Shown here: piece after piece, positions 36,139-47,140 of the stretch
Numbering within the stretch: the stretch's first letter is position 1
Layout of the letters: the number at the start of each line of letters is the position of its first letter
NCBI GenBank assembly: GCA_963969595.1
Contig: OZ018409.1
Span: forward strand, 2,234,501 to 2,298,500
From: Neckera pumila
Taxonomy: Eukaryota; Streptophyta; Bryopsida; Hypnales; Neckeraceae
Direction of reading: 5' to 3'
DNA length: 64,000 nucleotides
Made by a program: the position numbers and the translations under genes
Notes under the pieces: generated by a model
Seen by the model: only the letters and a program-made list of their open reading frames with translations
Database searches by the model: none
What the model was told of the DNA's origin: nothing

Positions 36139-36199
36139 TCAACTGTGACTAATGTGACTAATACCCCATGGAGGTATTAGTCACATTAGTCACAGTTGA
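36139..36199. repeat. Perfect 27-bp inverted repeat (hairpin)
   Basis: The arms 36139-36165 and 36173-36199 are exact complements (TCAACTGTGACTAATG... against ...CATTAGTCACAGTTGA) around a 7-base CCATGGA spacer. This is much better preserved than its surroundings inside the Harbinger-like element. Confidence 0.85.
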
Positions 36200-37579
36200 G
36201 TAAACATAGCCACAACTTTGTCTTCAGTGGGTAGAACGTTTTAAGAACTTGTGTACATGTGGCTTACTACATTAGGCACCTCCATGTCAAATTGTAGAAG
36301 CATTGGACACTTTTTGAATTTTTCACAATCTTTTGATTGTTTTAATTCCAAATTTTTAATGTAATTTTGAATATAATTTTTGTGCCCAATTTCTCTTAAA
36401 TATCAAGACCGGGCCTAGTAATTTTAAACCCTCTTTGACTTGCTCACATCTTCCTTTATCAGTTTTGTTTTTCTGTGCATTATCATTGCACCTACAAGTG
36501 GACCAAATTTGAAAAGAAACCCAACAAGCTGTATCTCAAGAGAATATATGTACATAGTCAACAACTGGGGCAAGGAGCCGGGAATGGGGCACTACCGTTC
36601 TCGAAGCCATTTGCGCCGTGACCGGCAACTTTCTGTCCTTCCCCCTGTTCGCGGTGGCTCACTTTTTCTTGACCGGCCCCGCTCGAGCCCCGGGCTGGGA
36701 GCTCCCCTGTGAATGGGTGGCAATGCTCTAAGCAAGGAAGTTCCCAAGTCAAAGTTAGACCATTCAATTGGAATATTTAATTTGTAGTTTGAGACTTGAC
36801 TTTGGATAAAAGACAAATAGAAAAAACAAAACAAGGGAATATTTGACTTTGAAAGATGCTAGAAGTTAGTTATTAGTTAGAAGAAGCTAGACAAACTTTG
36901 TTTTAGAATTTGGTTGGTTCCAATAGAATTAGCCAAGGATTTATTGTTAGATTCGGTTGGATTTCTTTCAAAATATCTCCCAACGTTGGGATTAGATTTG
37001 ATTAGATTTGATTCTACAAAATATCTCCAAAAAGAAAAGAAAACACTTGAAAGAAAAGAAAAGCCAATAAAAGAAAAGGAAATATTTGAATAGAAACATT
37101 TGGGATTTCTAAAACCATTAAAAAGGTTGTAAAAAAGCAAACGTCAAAACGCCAAATACGGAAGATGGAATTGGAGTGTGCGATTGACCAGTGGGTGGCT
37201 TTGTACAACAAGGAAAGCAACAAATGTTCAGGTTAGTAACTAACTAATTTTTACTAATTATTTTATTACTTGTAATTTTTCCAAGTTAGTAGATTAGACA
37301 TTAAACTTTCAGAATTGTTATTGAAATTGAAATCATCATAGGAAATTAGGAAAAAACCCACTAGAATTTACTAAGGACTTTAGAAAATTACTATAGCAAT
37401 TACACAAAAAATTTCCACAAGTAAGAAAAGTTACTAGAATTTATCCCTAGAAGAAAAGTAGCCGTAAAAAGAGAAGTTACCAAGAGGAATCCTTTAGGAA
37501 TCTTTTAAGAATCTTATAAGGAATCTTTTAGAATCTTTTAGGAACCTTAGGTTACAAGGTAAAAGTAGCGATAACTTAG

Positions 37580-38065
37580 AACTTTAGGATAAAAAAGAAT
37601 TACAAAAGAATTTTGATGAACCGGACAACGGTCAAAATTCACCCGTAACCAACAATTATCCAAGAAGTCAAAAGTAAGAAACTTTTACCTTCTTAAAACT
37701 TTGAAGTAGAGATTAAAAGATAAGAATATTGAGTTCAAAAGATAGAAGTTAAAAATCCCAATTTATCCATTTAGTAAGAATTAATTGAGAATTTATTACC
37801 AAGGACAAAAATAATTATAAAAGGTAATTTATTCAATTAAGAATTAATTAGAAATAAATTTGGAATATTAGAACATAAAGTAAAGGTAGAAACAATTTAG
37901 AACCTTACGGTAAAAAGGAATTACTCAAGAATTTTGATGAACTAACATGGTCAAAATTCACAGTAAATAACAATTATCTAAGAAGTCAAAAGTTAGAACT
38001 TAGAATACAAAAAGAATTACTTAAGAATTTTGATGAACCGACATGGTCAAAATTCATAGTAAATA
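37580..38065. repeat. Three-copy degenerate tandem repeat
   Basis: AAAAGAATTAC, GAATTTTGATGAACC and GGTCAAAATTCA recur at about 37592, 37911 and 37999, with AACAATTATCCAAGAAGTCA in between. AT-rich and non-coding. 36.73-37.58 kb holds only further short repeats of AATCTTTTAGGAATC type. Confidence 0.55.
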
Positions 38066-38528
38066 ACATTTAGATCAAAAAGCTAAAGTTAAGAGTTTTA
38101 CCCTCTTTTAGAGTCAAAAGCAAAGGTAAAAAGATAAAAGCAACAATCTCCTAGGACAACAGTAAATTTTAAGTTTATCTCACTAGTATGAAGTAGTTGA
38201 GAATTTATCTCAAAGTTTACCAAAGATAAATTAAATTTAGAACTTCATCCATTATTATTTAGAAATCTCCTTTAAAGTTAGAATCCTTTGTCATCTAAAG
38301 AAAGGGCAAAACAAACCCTATAAAGTAAGATATTTTCTCCATCTTGTTTAACTAACGATTATTGGACCTTAGTTTTGACAACTAAAGTAAAAACTAATGC
38401 CAATTCTAACAAGTGGTTCAATTTGATTACTTTGACTAAGTATTAACCACTAAACAGTTAGGATTAGGAAAACAACAAAGATCCATTGCTTGGAAGGCTC
38501 AACTGGATTACACATTGTTAGACACCCC

Positions 38529-39990
38529 TTAGGAATTTGATCTTATAATTACAAGAGCCTGGCTTTGTGTACACTTTATTCCAAGGGTGGGAATAAAGCA
38601 CCCACAAGTGGCTGTACTCCGCTGCATGAAGTACACTCCACAATCCATGCCTAGGCCCAACAACATCGTCTCCGTGGAGGAAGATGCTGAAATGTAATCG
38701 TCCGAATTATTGAAGTAAATTGAATTCTTCACTGTTGCTAATCTGTCCTTTGACAAAAATGGATTGGCATTGAGTTGAGAGACTAAGGTGGACTTGTAAA
38801 TATAGTGGCCTCCGTATTTAATAAAAGGTGTTACCTTAGCCGTCGACATTGCGGAGCTCACCTAAGGCTCTTCCACATTGAGCATTTCCGTCACCGCATC
38901 CCGTACCTTAGCTTCTAGAATAGCAAGGTTTGTTGCACTGTCGTCCACAATCTCTTCTTTGCCATCAGCAAGTGGGCCATTGTTACTGTCCATAGTAGCA
39001 CTTTCTCCCACTGTGGCTAGCAAATCATGACGTAGGACCTCAGCATCATTGTCCTCACCTCTAACAGGTGTCACAGCAGGAATATATGCAAAATTCTGAG
39101 GGTCAACTCTTTCTAGCAACCACGGCGTTAGAAACCAGCATTTGTTTCCACATTCAATCGAAGGGGCCATATTAAGAATTGTCAACATGGATTGGGCCTC
39201 TTGCAAGCCCTCCTGCAGTGCTAATACAACAACAGTATTTGTGGAAATTAGAGAGTAATTGGTAAGATTGTACGGAAGTTCTTCAGGTGACAATGGATGC
39301 AAATAAGACCAAATGTTGGTCATTCTATTGTGAACTCTCCCGAATTTCAGTCCAGAGTCTTTGTATTCAGTCGCTGTCAAACGATTTAGTATATTTGCAG
39401 TACTAACAAGTTGGTGGAAAGTGTAAGCTCTCTCATGTCCTTCCATTCCTCCGAGTTTGGGAAAAAAAATCTCACAAGCATCGCTCCCTGTGAGATGGAG
39501 TGGAACTGCGAGGTCTGGATACTTATCCCTGAAGTGGCATATCAACAATACAACAAAGTGACACTACATATGGACATCAATGAAGCATTGTTGGGAAACA
39601 AAATTAGTGGCCGCTGTTAACTTTTTTGAATTCCCTCCCACTACATGATCCCCGAATTGGAACTACAGCTTCCAGATGCAAAAAAAGAATGACACTTTAG
39701 ATGCCAACAGAATGCGGGACCCAAATCTAACCTTGGAGATAGGAAAATATCAATGTAGTTAGAGCAAGCCTCCAAGTAGTATTCCGTCCCAACGGTGCGC
39801 TCCTGGTGGACCTCCTTTGCTGTCCGCAATTGTGCCAAATACTGTCTAGCTCGTTTCTGGCAAATTCTTTGTATAGAGGACTAATTTTGCCTATCTTTTC
39901 GATTAGTGTCCTCCAATTTCAGGCCATGTTGGTCATAGCTGAATTCATTGTAAATCAATTCCAAGTGTGTGTGAACCACCATATTGGTTC
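38529..39990 (-). pseudogene. Large transposase-like gene, 3' (C-terminal) half
   Basis: This continues the broken gene at 43.6-46.3 kb. Reading the minus strand with stops skipped gives LELIYNEFSYDQHGLKLEDT, then KEVHQERTVGTEYYLEACSN with YIDIFLSPRLDL, NFVSQQCFIDVHM and CHFVVLLICHFRDKYPDL. The main block is LHLTGSDACEIFFPKLGGME followed by AYTFHQLVSTANILNRLTA, and later KSTLVSQLNANPFLSKDRLA and VKNSIYFNNSDDYISASSST. I know this order from a large uncharacterised protein family of seed-free plants. The GSDACEIFF block resembles the third acidic motif of P-element/THAP9-type transposases (inference). Stops are TAG at 39881, 39663, 39564 and 38862, with a frameshift near 39715. The C-terminus after about 38600 looks diverged. 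Confidence 0.7.
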
Positions 39991-42900
39991 ACTTTTTAGA
40001 TTGTAGAAAATATAAACATTAGGTATTAAATTCCAAGTCCGGAAGTGTTACGACAACGGATTAAGCCATGATCACAAATTTAGGGAGTCTTCTGTGAAAT
40101 AGGAATAGGAACTTTAGGAATTTAGGTTGAAAATCTAGAAATGCAATTAGGAGAAAGTAATGGGAAAAATCTAGGGAAAAAATGTGAAGTTAAAACTAAA
40201 AAGACTTTAAGCAAGATTTGGTACAGTAACCAAATTAGGCAAATGATAAAACGTTTAGAAAACTAAAACAAAACCCTACAAGTAGAAAATAACATTAGAG
40301 AAAATGAAAACCAAAATCCTATAAGTTGGAATGAAACTCAAAGTAACTTGAAAACCACAAAAAAAAATAATAAATATAAAAAAACACAAAACAAGTTAGT
40401 AAACTTAAAACTACTACTAGAATACTAGGATAGTGTTAAAAACACTAAAATAGGGTCAAAATAGTAAAATTGGGGGAAAAACAGTAATTTAGGGGGGTTT
40501 GTACTAAATTAGCGCAGTTTTCACTAATTTAGTGCATTTTATAGTAAATTAGCGATTTAACTGTAAATTAAGGTGGAATGAATGTGATTAGGGAAATTAG
40601 TTGTTAGGGTGTTGGTTATGGAAAAAATTAGGGTTGCAAGCTCTCTCTCTCTCTCTCAACGTTTCTGTGTATGTGTGTTTTTGAGAGCAATGTTAGGATT
40701 TTGGACGTTTTTGAACATGAATTGTGAAAAACTAAGAAAGGGAACCATATAGGACAATTTGTCGAAGTAGGTCCACTTGTTTTGTGAAAAAATGAGTGAA
40801 GAAAAGTAGGGTTTTGGAGATGGATTGGAGGGCTGAAATTTTAGGGTTTTGAGAGGAAAAAGGGAGTTTTGGTGCAAAATGCCTAGGGCTCTATGTTGGA
40901 ATGGGGTGAGTCTTGGACTCCTTTTGGGCTGATGTGGAGTTATGGAGACTTGAGAGGCTTGGTGAAAACAATGAGAATGCTAGGGCTAGAGTGAGGCTAA
41001 TTTTGAAAATATGGAAGAATTTCAGGGTCTTTTGAGGTCCAAATAGGTTGATTGTACTTGAATGAAGTCTTGGCAATTAGGCTAGGGCTTGGGGAATTAG
41101 AATGCTGGGTAATTTACAGATGAAGGAGATTAGTGGATTTTAGGATCTTGGGTGGTACTGCACCACAGCAAGAAAATGCCAAGGCATGGGATCAAGGCAA
41201 TTGGCAGAGATGGCGACAAAGCCAGCTTGTGGAATTCAATTTGACGAACCAGGGATTACTCGACTCTAGTGGGAGCAGCTGCAAGAAGCAAATATTCACA
41301 AATAAAACGACGGGGCCACGGCGGCCAAGAATTCGACCAGGGCTGTGGGGACAAACGACAAGAGGGAGATTCGACACCTCGAGGTCCAATCTAGCCACAA
41401 AAAGACGACGAGATCACTCGAGCACCAGCAAAAAAGGAATCAAGACGAGTAGGCGGCCAATTCGATAGCAGCAAGGCAATTTTCTTCAAGATACGACAAC
41501 AAGAGGAAGAATCTCAATCGGGCATGAGAACCAGCAAGCAAGGGGGGATCGGAACCGCTGGGCAATTGGAACAAATCCAAAGGAGATTCAAGGCAAGGAA
41601 ATCCAGGGAGTCAAAACGAGCTGCCACAGCCAAGGAGAGGACAAATCCACCTGACCAGCTGAAAAGTGCGGATCCAGAGGAGACGACAGAAAACCAGTAC
41701 AAGAGCCAGGGTTGGTTCGTGTTTTTTATTCCTTGGTTGTTGTTTTTGTTTTCCCTTGCTGTGTTCTTGCTCCGGAAGTTGTCCGGTTTGTAGGCAACCC
41801 ACGACTTCTACCCATGTGCTATGAATGCTGGCCAAGGAAAAGATTAGAGGGATAGAGGATTAGAGCCAGAGAAAAAATCCAGATGGTAAACAATTGCACC
41901 CCAAGACCAAAAGCTAAAACTTAAGGCATAGCCAAGATCAAAGGAGAATGAACACAATCCTCTCGAATCAAATGTGTTACCTGGATCTTTGCATGGCATG
42001 AAAAATGAACAAGTGATGTGATCACTAAAAGTCTCCAAATGCAAGAAAGCGTCTCCTAAAATTAAGTAGGCTTGATTGTGAACCTAGGAGATGCATATCC
42101 ATGATGCATGTGGATTGTGATCCAATTGAATTTTGATGCATGATGGAATTAGCCACTTGATGGGTGAGTGAAAAATGGAAATGTATGGTGAATTGCAAGT
42201 TGTGGGTCAATGCATATTGAAATTTCAGGGTTTTAGGTGGATGTGGTGTGATGGAATACTTTTTCAGGGCCCAAAATCACCTATCTTGGGCCCCTAAATG
42301 GTGAATTTAAATTTGTTTTGGCATGGAAAACTAATTGTGAATGAACTATGGCATGGATCATCTCTTTGAAGTATTATATGATTGGAGTGGTGCTGGAATT
42401 ATTTTCAAGGGCCCAATTTAGCCCATTTTAGGGCCCTAAGTGCAATTTGCAAGGAGATTTGGATATAAGAGGTTGCCCTAATCTCCTTGAGCACATTTTA
42501 GGTGATTCCGGGATATTAGGAGGTGATTTTAGTAAACTTAGGTGTGCTGCCCCTAATTGGGCGTAAGGTCTTTGGAGCAAATTGGAGTATTTAACCCCTA
42601 AAGTTTCATGACTACGTAATCACCAAAAACGCTCCAAAACTGCCATTTCTAATACAACTACCAAATTTTTGGAAAAAACAATTTTTGACACATGTAACCG
42701 TAGGATCTTGTAGTATGATATTTTGAAAACATGTGGTAAAAATTTCAGAAAATTCCACCGTGTGGATCATAAGATATAAGCATTCAAAGTCTTGAAAACC
42801 GTTTTTTCAATCCTACGAAAAATCGGGCAGCTGCACTTTGCAAGCTCACTTTTCAATGAAAAAATGCCGATAAAGGTGGTGCTTCTTTGAATTCAGTTTC

Positions 42901-43621
42901 CTAAACAAGTTTTCTATACGCATGAAAAATTTCACATCATTTGGAATTGTACAACATATAGGAAAAAAATTGTAAGTAGAAAGAAGTAGAAAATGACTCA
43001 AAATACTAAATTGTTAAAAATTTAATCATGGAATTTAAAAATGTCAATCCCAACGGTTGTAATGTTGTAATAATCAATCTACATACTAAGATTTTTTTTT
43101 TTTCCAAAAATATTGAAAATTGAGTTAAATAAACGACTTTAAAGTTTTTTTAGAGTAGAGAATCCATAACTGCCCGCAGTACAAAAACCCTCATAACTTT
43201 TGACTCATTGATTGAAATGGAGTGACTCAAAGCTATTTAAGTATATATAAATGTAGAGAACCAATTTCAAAAAAAATTCTGGCAAAAATAATTTTTTTTT
43301 ATTTGCCCAAATTGCCCAGTTACGAAAAAAGTAACATATTAGGTCACAACTTTTGACTCGTATTTCGAAATGTCATGAAACTTGGTACACATGAAGATAT
43401 TCCTCGCCCCCACCTTCTATTAAAGTTTCAGCTTCAAATTTAGATATCTCTAGTCACACATACCTGCCCAAAATTTCTATACGGCCAAAAAACGCATGTT
43501 GGTCCTTTAGAGGTTAAAACTAGGAATCCATTGCTTGGAGGCGTGTAGATTAGGGTCCCATACACTTCCCCTCAGCCCAACTTTGTGGATGGATTTTGCC
43601 TTATGGTGGAATTTCACTCAC
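39991..43621. other. Intron plus inserted sequence splitting the large gene
   Basis: The coding homology stops after LGSDVVTLTH, where a strong donor GTGAGTG lies at 43621-43615. It resumes near 39990 with VVHTHLELIYN, with no clean acceptor found. The 3.6 kb between holds a 927-bp TTAA-ended element (42591-43517) close to the donor, a CT microsatellite (about 40640-40657), a GC-rich purine-biased block at 41130-41840, and two partial GGGCCC-containing repeats at 42260-42450. None of these gives a credible gene. An original intron swollen by insertions is the simplest reading. Confidence 0.5.
42591..43517. mobile_element. TTAA-ended element, copy C
   Basis: A 927-bp unit with ends TTAACCCCTAAAGTTTCATG (left) and TTAACCTCTAAAGGACCAAC (right, reverse-complemented), flanked by TTAA on both sides. 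The interior is homologous to copy E (58607-59540) in reverse orientation: both hold the GGTGGGGGCGAGGA block and the GGGCAGGTA / TACCTGCCC phrase next to one end. It sits in the intron-like gap of the large transposase remnant. Confidence 0.75.
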
Positions 43622-46310
43622 AGTGTGTCAAAGTCACCACATCAGATCCCAGCTGAGGTGTTCGGATTGGTGAATCAATGGGATTTATTAGTTTTTTCCC
43701 GTTATAGATGAAGTCTTGATTATGTAACCCAGAAGCATTTCCCATAGAATCCAACTTACCGCTGAAGACCCACCTTGGCCAATCCAATTTTAGCCGCTGC
43801 CCTTCTTGTGATTTATACTCACTTAACATGAGCTAGCACCTCCGAGACTCTCTATTGTTAGCATGCCCAACAATGGGACCAACGACGTTTTTGCAATGTT
43901 TGTCCCACAAGTTTTCAATTTTCAACCACTAGTTTTGAACCCACTTCAAATCAAAGCAATTATAGGTGCAAGATACACATAGCACTAACCTAGGCAACTT
44001 CTCATGGAGGGGACTCACCATGACAACCCTTGCGAATCCCCCAACCTTGTCAGTACGAAAGTATTCTAAGATCTTATTGTAACCTGCCTCTCCTATGCCA
44101 ATGATAGGTTTGTAATCTGAAATGCACATATGGTTTTCTTGGGAACCACAGAACCTGGTGAGGTTGTCAAAACGCTGTTCGAAAGAAACTCAAGATCTCA
44201 CAGTTGTCTCATCTTCGGGGAGTATCACTAGAACGGGTCTTGTGATTCTATGGGCAGCTTTGGCATCTCTATAAATCTCAGCAATGGATGCAAAAATCTC
44301 TCCATGCTTGCCGGCCACATGCTGTAGGCCTTTCTTGTTCTTCCTCTTTACAGTACTATAACTGGGACCGGAGTAGTTTAGTGAAAACAAATCACACATC
44401 CTCCTGCCTCCGTAGACTTTCATGGTTTGGGCAAACGCCTTGGAATTTTCAAAATGCCTAAAGCCCTCCTTCTTGCGATTCAAATTAGCAGCAACCTCTC
44501 GCAAGAAATCCCATAATGTTGGCTTGCCCCCAAACTTCCTCGTCCTATGCACTATCAATATATTTGTGCAAAACTTGTAAACATAGTGTTCATTTGAAGT
44601 AGCAAGTGCAGATTCTTTCAATGAAGGACATTTAATTTAAAGCTGCACAATTTTAAGTTTTGTTGCCCAATGAAAAAGCTGCTCAGCCCTCAATTTCTTG
44701 GACACATACCTACTATGCGTGGTGAGTTTCGGCAAAGATAGATACCCCAGCCGTCTCCTACCATCAACTGTCTTGGTTCCTTGTTTTTGAACACACTTGT
44801 CCTCCCTCATCACCCTCAACCTAAAGTCTGTTAGACAAGGAATTGCTACGCACATACTACAAGATAGATTGGCCCAAGGTTTGTTGTTCATTGACACACA
44901 AAGACAAGTTCGATGTCTAAAGGTTCCCATAATTCTTTCACAGTGGCCATCGATGACAAATACTTCTTGCAACCAGGGTTCAGGGTACCAGCTCTGACCA
45001 GACTTCACGTCAAATAGCAATCCAATTACAATTGTATTTTTTCCCACCATACACAGCAAACAGTCCCCTAAATCCCCAGCACATCAACAATTTGCATTGA
45101 AACTGGTCCATAGGGCGGTCCACACTTACATGTGGGCTATCTACAACATGGCTAAAAAATGCATGCAATTGTTGATGATTTGAATTGGAATTGTTGCCGG
45201 TGGACTTGGATGGCCTCCCTCGCTTTCCGGAAAGGGCAACAGATTTTCCCACCTTGGCCACCTCCAGCAACTTTTAGCATGCCTTCTTCCTCCAACGTGG
45301 TTTCGCAAGTTTGCCTCCAAATTTTTTTGGGGAGGACACAAACTGTACAACTCATTGCAAGTCACGCACTTACTTTTCCACCAGAAATTCTTCAAGTCCG
45401 TGCTATTGGGATCTCCTCCAACAAATTTGAATGTTTTGCAGCTGGGATCCAAACTGCTATTCACTTGGTTCAAAATCTCGACTCCTTCTAGCACCAGCCT
45501 CCTGTGATCTTTAAATGTGAGAATTATAGTCTTCTTTCCCTTTGCAATTGATTGTGGGTGGTTGCACCAATCTAACCCCTTCCGGACGCACCAACGGCTG
45601 ATATGTTGGTTACTCATGATGTGACTTTTCCTGAAATTTGAAAATAGATTTGAAATTCTGTCCCTTGTATGCTGCCCGTCAGTCCCCCCGAAATCCTTCT
45701 TGCACTCGAGACAGTACAGGATGACAACTAGTTTCTCATGGCGGTCATAAGACTTCAAACACCATTCATAATCCTCCAAGGAGATGGCCTTGAGCACTTT
45801 GCGCAATTTCTACTCTCCTTCTTTGTATAGTGCCTTGACTTCCTTGGGCACAATTTGTGAATGGAGGAAGCATTCCTCGGTGGAGGCGCTCACCCGGGAG
45901 TAAGAAGCAAGACCTGGTTGGATTTGAACATCATCCGTGGTGTCAATTAGGCAGAATTCCGAGACCAGCACTTCAGCATTCTCAAGGTTGCTATTTTGTC
46001 GACTGTCCAACAGCTTTAGGTCGACGCTGAGGCACGGACGCTTGTTTCCAAAATTTCCAGATTCCGCCTCAATCTCAACAATCGGGATCATGAAGACGGT
46101 GTCTTCAATGTCATTCAAAGCTTCTAGCACCACGGCCACCCTGCAATGCTCTTCCGCATCCCAATACTGAAATCGGAAATCCAGAACCCGTTTTTCTTTG
46201 AGGCATATATGGAGGTCAGCTAGAGATTCCCCATCCTTACTTTTCATGGTACCAATGCATTTTGGAGGTGCAAATTCATCTGCAATCATATAAACCTTGA
46301 TTTTCTTCAT
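43614..46310 (-). pseudogene. Large transposase-like gene, 5' (N-terminal) half
   Basis: The likely start is the ATG at 46310 (KKIKVYMIADEFAPPKCIGT). The order of blocks is: DRHEKLVVILYCLECKKDFG with C-x2-C, SNLFSNFRKSHIMSNQHIS, CVTCNELYSLCPPQKNLEAN (second C-x2-C, zinc-binding-like), LSGKRGRPSKS (AT-hook-like), TFRHRTCL, TDFRLRVMREDKC, RTRKFGGKPTLWDFLREVAA, KVYGGRRMCDLFSLNYSGPS, VLVILPEDETTVRS, VGGFARVVMVSPLHEKLPRL, VVGPIVGHANNRESRR and LHNQDFIYNGKKLINPI. EDET and the GHANN region would be the first and second acidic motifs in a P-element-like reading, but the second lacks its Asp. Stops are at 45810 (TAG), 44637 (TAA), 44190 (TGA), 43929 (TAG) and 43833 (TAG), with frameshifts near 45270 and 45030. 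The whole gene would encode roughly 1,100-1,200 residues. Confidence 0.7.
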
Positions 46311-46914
46311 CGTACAGTAGAAATGTTTCTTTGGCAGACAGAGCCTGCAAAACCCTAGAATACGAGTTGGGATCATTAGATTTAGTGGTACCCTAAATCC
46401 TACATCCTACTGAACCCTATACATGAAACAAAGCAAAGCAAACCCTCCTCGAACAAAGCAACAACAAAATTTCAGAATTTGTGATGAAATGCACCTGAGT
46501 GTAACGAGATGCCATCCGCAAAATCCACAATTCATGCTCCGCAAATGGTCTCACAATTAACAATCAACTAGTCCGCAGATGGTCTCAAAGGCTCTTCGAC
46601 CTCCAAACCCTATCTCTTGCAAGCACAAATTTGAACGACCTCCGAAGGCGATACCCTAATCCGCACAAAGAAATTAGAAACAACAAACGACTGGCGCAGC
46701 AACACAAGCGTCAGAGGAACCCGACCCTAAATTCTATTGCCGTTGGAATGCGAGCACACCCTAGCCCCTAAAACCGCCCAAAATTCCCTCCAACATTCAA
46801 AATTCCCTTAATGCAGTACAGGATTGGCAACCTACCAGCATCAAACTTTACTAACTTAACTCAACCTACTACAACTGTCTAGGAGAATCCCAAGTTCATA
46901 ACCCTATATTTTTT

Positions 46915-47140
46915 TTATTAAAAATAAAAATGGGCGTATTATCCTATACCCTACTTTTAATACCCTAAACTACTTATTCCAATGCTATAGTAGATCTAAA
47001 AAAGGTATAAATTTTCTCTCCAAAGAATAAAATTGACCCTATTTTTTATCTCACCTAGTTTTCTAAATTGCGGGAGTAAATCCCCCGAGCCACTAACATA
47101 ATTTAGCCACAATGGGCATGCTTCCATTTGGTCTAGAATG
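46915..47140. repeat. Inverted partner of the 26.5-kb dispersed repeat
   Basis: The reverse complement shares AGACCAAATGGAAGCATGCC, GGCTAAATTATGTTAGTGG and GGGGGATTTACTCCCGC with 26470-26580, and the 'TAGGGT/GGGTATT' tail follows. The hairpin insert of the other copy is missing. 47.14-48.34 kb shows no feature I can support. Confidence 0.5.

Larger units (their letters stand above)
35049..36728 (+). mobile_element. PIF/Harbinger-like deletion derivative
   Basis: The left end is GAGCATCGCCAACCATTCAC and the right end, reverse-complemented, is GAGCATTGCCACCCATTCAC. The flanking trinucleotides are TGA and TAA, which fits a decayed 3-bp TNA target duplication. GAGCATCGCCAACC-type ends and a 3-bp TNA site are typical of PIF/Harbinger elements. 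The only coding left is the start of a transposase-like ORF at 35701. The rest is AT-rich with an internal direct repeat (35934-36010 and 36283-36352) and a long perfect inverted repeat (36139-36199). Confidence 0.7.

Noticed and set aside
41133..41793. Two plus-strand frames in the GC-rich block
   Set aside because: They are highly Arg/Lys/Gln-rich with no conserved pattern, and the strand asymmetry of purines explains the absence of stops.
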